A stretch of 6,581 bases of DNA from an uncultured Ruminococcus sp. (lineage in GTDB: Bacteria; Bacillota; Clostridia; Oscillospirales; Acutalibacteraceae): contig CACYBZ010000013.1 of assembly GCA_902772795.1 (NCBI GenBank), forward strand, positions 1 through 6,581, read 5' to 3'. A program made the translations under genes and the position numbers. The notes under the pieces were generated by a model, which saw only the letters and a list, made by a program, of their open reading frames with translations, was not told the DNA's origin and did not search any database. Position 1 is the stretch's first letter; every line of letters begins with the position of its first letter. This document shows positions 1 to 4,845 of the stretch, in pieces.

Positions 1-16
1 GTATTTTGTGCGAGAT

Positions 17-46
17 TTTACATAAAAGTTGTTTTGTCGATATTAA
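17..46 (+). promoter_or_regulatory. Possible sigma-A promoter for the YbjN-like/XRE operon
   Basis: A TTTACA -35-like hexamer (17-22, five of six matches to consensus) is followed after 18 bp by TATTAA (41-46, four of six). Transcription would start near position 53, just ahead of the GGAG ribosome binding site at 57-60 of the first gene. The very short leader and 18-bp spacer make this plausible but unproven. The window begins only 16 bp upstream, so a promoter further upstream cannot be excluded. Confidence 0.35.
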
Positions 47-69
47 TTTTTAATTCGGAGTTGTGAAAC

Positions 70-1050
70 ATGATCCAACAGCAAATCAATCAACAGACAT
101 TGTCTGCCTTTGAAGCACTTTGTTTTGCACTGTCAAAGCTGGAATGGGATTACCAGAAAGATTCCTCTTGTTTACAGGTAGTCAGTACAGTGTGGGGAGA
201 TGATATCCCTATGGAAATCAAAGTCACAGTTGACGGTGAAAACCAGCAGGTTTTACTGTATTCAAAGATTCCTTTCGAGGTCAAAGAAAACAATGAAGCC
301 AATATTGCCATTGCCCTGAGTATGATAAACACGAATCTGGAATACGGTTGTTTTAAATATGGCCTGAAACAGAAAGAGGTTTATTTTCAGTTGGTGTGTC
401 GTCTGGACGGCTGTGAAATGAGTGTTTCCGCTTTTGAACAGGTGCTTGCATATGCAGTGAAAGTGATTGATAATTACAATGACAAACTTTTGCTGTTGGC
501 TGATGAGCTGATGACGCTTGATGAATTTACTGTGTTTTTGACAGAACTAATCGAAAAGGAAGGTAAACAGGAAAAAGAAGAAATACAATCCAAAGATACA
601 GAAAATGCAGAAAGCATATTCAGGGAAGTCTGTAATGTAGCAGGACTGAAAACATCGGATTATACGGTTGACAATGATGGGCTGTCAGTGGGCTTTACCG
701 TTACAGGTGAGGATTTGCCGATGGATATTACGGTAAAAGTGGACAAAGATAATCAGATTATTTCGATTACGTCGCCTATGCCGTATAAAATCAGTGTGGA
801 TAACAGAGTGGTCTGTGCGGTGGCAGTCTGTGCGGTTGCCGACAAGCTGGGCTCGGGTAATTTTGACTACGATATTATTAACGGCATTATTACTTTCAGA
901 GTAACAGCTCCTTTCAGAGATTGTGTGGTTGCCCAGGAAATGATAGAAAATATGGTCGTGTATGCCAGTAAAAAGACTGATGACTATAATGACAGATTTT
1001 TGGCACTGGACAAAGGTTTTTTGAAACTTGATGATTTCATTGACCAATAA
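70..1050 (+). CDS. Cytoplasmic protein with two tandem YbjN-like domains
   Basis: The 326-residue product has no signal peptide or membrane segment and is probably cytoplasmic. It consists of two diverged copies of one domain, roughly residues 11-153 and 180-323, joined by a charged Lys/Glu-rich linker (about 161-179). The copies match at corresponding places: DDIPMEIKVTVD (44-55) against EDLPMDITVKVD (214-225), IPFEV against MPYKI, YNDKLLLLADELMTLDEF (136-153) against YNDRFLALDKGFLKLDDF (306-323). From memory this resembles YbjN-domain proteins common in Clostridia, a fold related to type III secretion chaperones, but I cannot run a profile search. No enzymatic motif is visible. The ATG at 70 follows GGAG at 57-60 with 9 nt spacing. 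The XRE regulator starts about 30 bp downstream with no terminator between, so the two are probably co-transcribed. The function is unknown; YbjN-like domains are generally thought to bind protein partners. Confidence 0.85.
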   Translation: MIQQQINQQTLSAFEALCFALSKLEWDYQKDSSCLQVVSTVWGDDIPMEIKVTVDGENQQVLLYSKIPFEVKENNEANIAIALSMINTNLEYGCFKYGLKQKEVYFQLVCRLDGCEMSVSAFEQVLAYAVKVIDNYNDKLLLLADELMTLDEFTVFLTELIEKEGKQEKEEIQSKDTENAESIFREVCNVAGLKTSDYTVDNDGLSVGFTVTGEDLPMDITVKVDKDNQIISITSPMPYKISVDNRVVCAVAVCAVADKLGSGNFDYDIINGIITFRVTAPFRDCVVAQEMIENMVVYASKKTDDYNDRFLALDKGFLKLDDFIDQ

Positions 1051-1080
1051 ATCCTGTGAAATGTAATTTGGAAAGATTTG

Positions 1081-1362
1081 GTGGTATGTGTGTGTACAAA
1101 AGATAAGTTCATAGAGAGTATGGCGGAAAATATGCCCGTACTTCGGAAAAAGCTCAGACTGTCGCAGGAAAGTCTGGCGGATATTATAGGTGTCAGCAGA
1201 TATACAATCATGCTGATTGAAAGCAAAAAAAGAAAAATGACATGGACAATGTTTCTTGCTTTGTTTCTCGTGTTTGAACGAAATGAACAAACGGCGGTGT
1301 TGTTGGAAACTTTCCAGATTTCCTGTAAAGAACTGGACAATATTATTATTATACCAACCTGA
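1081..1362 (+). CDS. Small XRE-family helix-turn-helix transcriptional regulator
   Basis: Starting from GTG at 1081 this is a 93-residue protein. A Cro/C1-type HTH is visible: LRKKLRLSQESLADIIG (21-37) forms helices 1 and 2, then the recognition helix SRYTIMLIE (39-47), then a KKRKMTW turn (49-55). The C-terminal part (56-91) is hydrophobic (FLALFLVF) and could serve in dimerisation. The start is uncertain. GGAAAG at 1070-1075 is 5 nt before GTG 1081; TTG at 1078 is possible but too close, and ATG at 1120 would give an 80-residue form that still holds the whole HTH. The gene lies about 30 bp after the YbjN-like gene and is followed at once by a strong terminator, so it is the last gene of a likely two-gene operon. 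The target DNA is unknown. Such small regulators often act on their own operon, but no clear operator is seen. Confidence 0.85.
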   Translation: MVCVCTKDKFIESMAENMPVLRKKLRLSQESLADIIGVSRYTIMLIESKKRKMTWTMFLALFLVFERNEQTAVLLETFQISCKELDNIIIIPT

Positions 1363-1365
1363 TGG

Positions 1366-1398
1366 AAGACAGTCGCTTTTTTAAGTGGCTGTCTTTTT
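1366..1398 (+). terminator. Intrinsic terminator of the YbjN-like/XRE operon
   Basis: The left arm at 1366-1378 pairs with the right arm at 1383-1395 to give a 13-bp stem with two G-U pairs and a four-base T loop. A T run (1394-1398) follows. It begins 3 bp after the stop codon of the XRE gene. A hairpin of this strength followed by a T tract is a standard Rho-independent terminator. Confidence 0.85.
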
Positions 1399-1434
1399 AC
1401 CGTATGCAGAGAAATTGTCTGTTTTTTCTATTGG

Positions 1435-1467
1435 TTTCTGAAAAAGCTGTATGAATTTTTTCGGAAA
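1435..1467. repeat. 11-bp-arm inverted repeat upstream of the orphan response regulator
   Basis: TTTCTGAAAAA (1435-1445) and TTTTTCGGAAA (1457-1467) are complementary over 11 bases with a single G-T mismatch-type pair, separated by 11 bp. The repeat lies between the preceding terminator and the start of the response regulator gene, overlapping where a -35 would be if TATAGT (1475-1480) is the -10. It could be an operator for a dimeric regulator, or a chance feature of AT-rich DNA. No T tract follows, so it is not a terminator. Confidence 0.45.
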
Positions 1468-1474
1468 ATCATTG

Positions 1475-1480
1475 TATAGT
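1475..1480 (+). promoter_or_regulatory. Candidate -10 element for the orphan response regulator
   Basis: TATAGT matches the sigma-A -10 consensus at five of six positions and lies about 20 bp ahead of the likely ATG at 1501. No good -35 hexamer sits at 16-18 bp spacing; that position falls in the loop and right arm of the inverted repeat at 1435-1467. The promoter, if real, may need an activator. The evidence is weak. Confidence 0.25.
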
Positions 1481-1500
1481 TATTGACGTTCGGGGAGTTG

Positions 1501-2307
1501 ATGAAATTGAATATTGTCGCTGTTGATGATGAAATGTTTGCCTTGAGTGACATCAAGGAAGTACTGGAAGAATGTATTCCTCATGCGGAAATACATTGTT
1601 TTGACAATGCTGAAGATGTTACGGCGTATGCCTCGCAGAATAAAATTGATATTGCTTTTCTGGATATCGAAATGAACAACATCACAGGAATACAGCTTGC
1701 CCAGACATTACTGGAAATTTATGACAGAACCAATATTATTTTTGTCACAGGATATTCGGAATATGCTCTGGAAGCTTTTTCGGTATATGCCAGCGGTTAT
1801 ATTCTCAAGCCTGCCGAAAAAAAATCGGTACTTTCCGCACTTTCCAAGCTCCGCTATCCCATAGAACAGACCCGTCCGAAAGTCACTGTCAAAACATTCA
1901 GTAACTTTGAAATTTATGTCAACGGTAAGCCGATTCATTTCGCCAGAGCAAAATCCAAAGAATTACTTGCTTACCTGATTCATAAAAACGGTACAGGGTG
2001 TTCGCTGAAAGAACTTTCCAGTGTCTTATATGAAGATAAGGAGTATACGCTTTCTTTACAGAAGCAGTTGCAGACGATTATTGCTACCATGATGAAATCA
2101 CTCAACGCAGAAAATATTGGTGATATTGTTATCAAGCGTTACAATCATCTTTCTGTAGATACCAGTAAAATTGATGATTGTGATTATTATCGTTTTCTCA
2201 ACGGTGACCAGGAAGCTATCAATGCTTATGCAGGGGAGTATATGATGAATTACAGCTGGGGAGAGTTTACTATCGGCTATCTGGACAGCAAGGCATTTGA
2301 CTATTGA
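1501..2307 (+). CDS. Orphan response regulator: CheY-like receiver plus SARP/AfsR-like winged-helix domain
   Basis: The 268-residue product has an N-terminal receiver domain (about 4-117). The acidic cluster is VDDE (8-11), the phospho-acceptor is D55 in IAFLDIEM, and the conserved T83 (FVTGY) and K103 (ILKPA) are present. The C-terminal half starts at KTFSNFEIYVNGKPI (131-145) and continues with KSKELLAYLI and LKELSSVLYED (169-179). This is the pattern of SARP/AfsR-type winged helices, not of OmpR or LytTR effectors. The region 220-268 (DCDYYRFLNGD, GEYMMNYSWGEF) looks like a shortened remnant of the bacterial transcriptional activator domain. The start is ambiguous: ATG 1501 is only 3 nt after GGGGAG (1492-1497), while TTG 1507 is 9 nt away and would give a typical receiver N-terminus; TTG 1483 is less likely. 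No kinase gene adjoins it in the same direction, so its partner and targets are unknown. Confidence 0.88.
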   Translation: MKLNIVAVDDEMFALSDIKEVLEECIPHAEIHCFDNAEDVTAYASQNKIDIAFLDIEMNNITGIQLAQTLLEIYDRTNIIFVTGYSEYALEAFSVYASGYILKPAEKKSVLSALSKLRYPIEQTRPKVTVKTFSNFEIYVNGKPIHFARAKSKELLAYLIHKNGTGCSLKELSSVLYEDKEYTLSLQKQLQTIIATMMKSLNAENIGDIVIKRYNHLSVDTSKIDDCDYYRFLNGDQEAINAYAGEYMMNYSWGEFTIGYLDSKAFDY

Positions 2308-2319
2308 TGTCATGGTATT

Positions 2320-3993
2320 TCAGAAAACAACGTGGCATATCAGCAGAGAGTTTTCCTGTTTCATGGTATAGGTTATCCCGTGCAAATCGAATATGGATTT
2401 TACAATGGACAATCCCAAGCCGTTACCGTTCTGGTGACGGCTTTTGTCTTTGCGGATATAAGGTTGCCAGATTTGTCTGATGTCGGATTTGGTCAGCGGT
2501 GGGCTTTGATTGGCAATACAGAATGTGTTGTCGGTGACGGTAATCTGAATTTCGCTGTCAGGAAGAGAATATTTTACCGCATTGTCCGTCAGATTCTGGA
2601 GGGCGGTTTTTATCAGTTCCCTGTCTGCATTGACAAGGTTGTTTCCGCTATGGGTGAGGGTAATTGTTTTCTTTTCGGGAAGTATCCTGAAATTTTCCTG
2701 TATTTCCGTTATCAGAGTGTACAGGTCGAAGTCCGTGCGGTTGAGTGTCATTTTGTCGGAGTTCAGTCTGCTGAGATTGAGCATTTTATGAACAAGATTG
2801 TTGATATTGTCTGTCTGTTCAATAATTTTTTCCAGATAGTCATCACGTTCATCACTGCCGATATTTTCTTTCAGACTGTAAGCGTAACCGCTGATGACAA
2901 ACAACGGAGTTTTGATATCGTGAGCCAGAGCATTGGTGAGGTCAGTGCGTTGTTGTTCCTGTAACATCTGTGTTCTGAGCATTTTACCAATCATCAGGCA
3001 GAGAATAACCGCAATCACCAGAAAGAAAAGAAAGATGACAGCAATACCTACCAGAAGTTTTGTCTTACAGTTATCCAGCAAACGGATTTTTTTGGCATAT
3101 TGTATGGTATAAGCGTTATTGTCGGTGGCAGTGGATTTTATGTCGGTATTGGAAAGGTGATAGAAAATATAGTCGTTGACATATAAATCATCGGTAGCAT
3201 AAAAGATATATTCCAGAAAATCAGTGGGAATGGTATTGACAGTTGTTGCTTTCTGTTCTTCTGTCAACAGACGGATATAGTTATGACTATACCCGTCGTT
3301 CAGAAAAAATGCTTTGGGAATGATGTTACGTCGCATATTATTACAGACAAAAATATCTTCTTCAGAAAGAGAATTCTTTTTCAGAGAAAAGACATCTGTA
3401 ATTTTATCAAAAGCAAACCATGTATCATTTTCATCAACCAACGCAATTTTCAGTTCAAGGGGAACAAAGATGAACCCGTCAAGCTGAAATGACGTACAAA
3501 TCAGTTCGTAGCGTTTTCCGTCAGAACATTTGGTATTCAGGCGGTTGACGATGCTCTGATACTGTTTGTCATTGAGAGCATTACGGATAGTAGGATAGTC
3601 AATAAAACCGTAAAGGTCTGATGTGGATTCTTTCCCACTCTGAATACCGTATTTCACCATCATTTTTCCTGTTGTGTCAATGATGGTTTTCTGACTTTCC
3701 TTTTCCGTGATGATAATTTGTGTATCCCATTTTTGTTCTGTATCCTCATCGAAATATACAGGATTGAGCACATCGGGATAAACATAATGGATAAAATCGG
3801 AAATATTCGTACATGTAGCAAGTTCATGTCTGGCATGAGAGAAGCGGGCGTTTTCGCTGTTCTGTACGCTGTTTTTTTCGTTGTACAGGCAAATGACACA
3901 ATAAAAAACGGTTACACTCAGACATACCGCCAGCACAATCAATGTGACACGCAACAATAATCTGTTCTGTTGTTGTTTCAATCGTTTTTCCAT
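2320..3993 (-). CDS. Two-TM sensor histidine kinase
   Basis: This is a 557-residue membrane kinase. TM1 spans about 13-36 and TM2 about 312-335, enclosing an extracellular sensor region of about 275 residues that I do not recognise. After TM2 only about 22 residues precede the H-box NALAHDIKTPL, with phospho-acceptor H358, so there is no room for a HAMP domain. The dimerisation region continues to about 412. The HATPase domain shows the N-box NLTDNAVKYS (467-476, key N471) and a G2 box NGNGLGLSIVKSI (522-534). The DxGxG G1 box is replaced by CIANQSPPLTKSDIRQIWQPY (492-512), a variation I recall from other Firmicutes kinases of this kind, so activity is expected. ATG 3993 lies 5 bp after the response regulator stop, and its AGGGGA site overlaps the end of that gene, indicating co-transcription. 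It faces the orphan regulator, with 12 bp between stops. The stimulus is unknown. Confidence 0.93.
   Translation of the reverse strand: MEKRLKQQQNRLLLRVTLIVLAVCLSVTVFYCVICLYNEKNSVQNSENARFSHARHELATCTNISDFIHYVYPDVLNPVYFDEDTEQKWDTQIIITEKESQKTIIDTTGKMMVKYGIQSGKESTSDLYGFIDYPTIRNALNDKQYQSIVNRLNTKCSDGKRYELICTSFQLDGFIFVPLELKIALVDENDTWFAFDKITDVFSLKKNSLSEEDIFVCNNMRRNIIPKAFFLNDGYSHNYIRLLTEEQKATTVNTIPTDFLEYIFYATDDLYVNDYIFYHLSNTDIKSTATDNNAYTIQYAKKIRLLDNCKTKLLVGIAVIFLFFLVIAVILCLMIGKMLRTQMLQEQQRTDLTNALAHDIKTPLFVISGYAYSLKENIGSDERDDYLEKIIEQTDNINNLVHKMLNLSRLNSDKMTLNRTDFDLYTLITEIQENFRILPEKKTITLTHSGNNLVNADRELIKTALQNLTDNAVKYSLPDSEIQITVTDNTFCIANQSPPLTKSDIRQIWQPYIRKDKSRHQNGNGLGLSIVKSIFDLHGITYTMKQENSLLICHVVF
2417..2451 (+). 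terminator. Terminator-like hairpin downstream of the orphan response regulator, inside the opposing kinase gene
   Basis: On the plus strand, 2417-2427 pairs with 2433-2443 (11 bp, one G-U pair, GTTCT loop) and is followed by a T-rich stretch (TTGTCTTT, 2444-2451). The region 2308-2330 between the convergent genes holds only a weak 8-bp stem without a T run, so this is the best candidate for ending the response regulator transcript. It lies about 110 bp past that gene's stop, within the codons of the kinase G2 box. It may be a coincidence of the conserved Gly-Asn-Gly coding sequence. Confidence 0.4.
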
Positions 3994-3998
3994 TGCCG

Positions 3999-4673
3999 TC
4001 AGTCCCCTATTTTATAGCCCCGCCGAATGACAGTTTTTATCCGTTTGCCGTTTGTTCCCAGTGCTTTCCGCAGATTTTTCATATGCGTATCCATAACACG
4101 TTCATCGGTGTCGTTGTCATAGCCCCAGACAATTGTAAACAGACGTTCTCTGCTGACAATCGTTCCTTTATTTTCCATAAGGACTTTCAGAATGGCAAAT
4201 TCACGGGCAGTCAGTTTGATTTCCTTGCCGTCACTGATGACAATGCCGTTATTGGGATTCAGTGACAGCGTTCCCACACTGAAAATTCTGGAACGTACCA
4301 GACCTTTGGCACGTTTAATCAGGGCATTGACTTTTTCATACAGAACAGGAAGCGGAAATGGTTTGATGACATAATCATCACAACCAAGGGCATAGCCGTT
4401 CAGAATGTCCGTTTCATTTGCTCTGGCAGTGATGAACAGAATCGGAACGTCACTGTTCTGGCGTATCTCCCTGCATACGGCGAAGCCGTCCACTTCAGGG
4501 AGCATGACATCAAGCAACAGCAAATCATAATGGTGTTCATACGCTTTTTCCAGTCCTGTCTGTCCGTCTGAGGCAATATCTACCTGAAAAACGTCCTTTT
4601 CTTTTTTGGTGAAATAGTTGGCAATCAGAGTTTGTATATTGATGTCGTCCTCCACCAGTAAAATACGATACAT
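3999..4673 (-). CDS. OmpR-family response regulator
   Basis: The 224-residue product has the usual length for the OmpR/PhoB family. The receiver (about 2-118) has acidic residues E8, D9 and D10, the phospho-acceptor D55 in LLLLDVMLPEVDG, T82 in FITAR and K104 in VIKPF. The Trans_Reg_C winged-helix domain (about 128-223) shows LTAREFAILKVLMENKG (154-170), SRERL, VWGYD, the recognition helix ERVMDTHMKNLRKAL (191-205) and the wing IKTVIRRGYKI (212-222). The ATG at 4673 is preceded by a GGGGG site with 7 nt spacing. It is the first gene of a two-gene operon with the histidine kinase, almost certainly its phosphodonor. The 11-bp-spaced repeats directly upstream of its promoter are a likely site for its own binding. 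The divergent alpha-amylase gene is a candidate second target. Confidence 0.95.
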   Translation of the reverse strand: MYRILLVEDDINIQTLIANYFTKKEKDVFQVDIASDGQTGLEKAYEHHYDLLLLDVMLPEVDGFAVCREIRQNSDVPILFITARANETDILNGYALGCDDYVIKPFPLPVLYEKVNALIKRAKGLVRSRIFSVGTLSLNPNNGIVISDGKEIKLTAREFAILKVLMENKGTIVSRERLFTIVWGYDNDTDERVMDTHMKNLRKALGTNGKRIKTVIRRGYKIGD

Positions 4674-4714
4674 ACCAAAACCCCCGTTTTCTGTATAATA
4701 AAAATTCTGATAAA

Positions 4715-4743
4715 ATTATACGCCATACAGAAAAATATGGCAA
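4715..4743 (-). promoter_or_regulatory. Sigma-A promoter of the two-component operon
   Basis: Reading on the minus strand, TTGCCA (4743-4738, five of six matches) is followed by exactly 17 bp and then a perfect TATAAT (4720-4715). Transcription would begin near 4708, giving a leader of about 35 nt with the GGGGG ribosome binding site of the response regulator. This is the best promoter in the window. Confidence 0.75.
4722..4741. repeat. Inverted repeat within the two-component promoter
   Basis: GCCATA (4722-4727) and TATGGC (4736-4741) are perfect 6-bp inverted arms separated by 8 bp. They fill the spacer of the minus-strand promoter and overlap its -35. A dimeric protein bound here would be expected to block RNA polymerase. 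Six-base arms can arise by chance, so function is uncertain. Confidence 0.4.
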
Positions 4744-4744
4744 T

Positions 4745-4766
4745 ATCTTCAGTTCATCTTCAGATG
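4745..4766. promoter_or_regulatory. Putative OmpR/PhoB-type operator: two 11-bp direct repeats
   Basis: ATCTTCAG occurs at 4745-4752 and again at 4756-4763, a period of exactly 11 bp. Two half-sites about one helical turn apart are the standard layout for binding of an OmpR/PhoB-family dimer. On the minus strand the repeats read CTGAAGAT, GAA, CTGAAGAT and end one base before the -35 of the two-component operon. The second copy also sits in a short dyad, TCATCT-TC-AGATGA (4754-4767). The adjacent OmpR-family regulator is the obvious candidate ligand, but binding is inferred. Confidence 0.5.
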
Positions 4767-4770
4767 AGCA

Positions 4771-4779
4771 TGAGAAAAT
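4771..4779 (+). promoter_or_regulatory. Weak candidate extended -10 for the alpha-amylase gene
   Basis: TGAGAAAAT resembles an extended -10 (TGn followed by GAAAAT, four of six matches). No -35 consensus sits 16-18 bp upstream; that position falls inside the ATCTTCAG repeats, as expected if a bound response regulator replaced -35 recognition. No better sigma-A promoter for the amylase is visible between 4674 and 4845. The call is speculative. Confidence 0.2.
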
Positions 4780-4845
4780 AAAGGCAGATGATACATACAG
4801 AACAGCATGACAGATATCAACAGCATCTTGGAGGAGAGGAAAAAC

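Noticed and set aside
685..1290. Open frame of 201 codons on the minus strand
   Set aside because: It runs antisense across the end of the YbjN-like gene and most of the XRE gene, both well supported, and its product is rich in His and Cys in the manner of a reverse-frame shadow.
2307..2338. Possible bidirectional terminator between the convergent genes
   Set aside because: ATGTCATG and CGTGGCAT can form an 8-bp stem with two G-U pairs, but the loop is 16 nt and neither side has a T run, so it is too weak to call.
2310..2369. Nine-base repeat TCATGGTAT at 2310-2318 and 2361-2369
   Set aside because: Two short copies, one inside kinase coding sequence, are expected by chance and have no linked feature.
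2332..2964. Open frame of 210 codons on the plus strand opposite the kinase gene
   Set aside because: It lies wholly antisense to the H-box and ATPase-domain codons of a clear histidine kinase, has no ribosome binding site of note, and its translation shows no recognisable domain.
4674..4845. Catabolite-responsive (cre) site or riboswitch upstream of the amylase gene
   Set aside because: I looked for a cre-like palindrome with a central CG and for a structured leader. None is convincing, and the leader is too short for a known riboswitch class.
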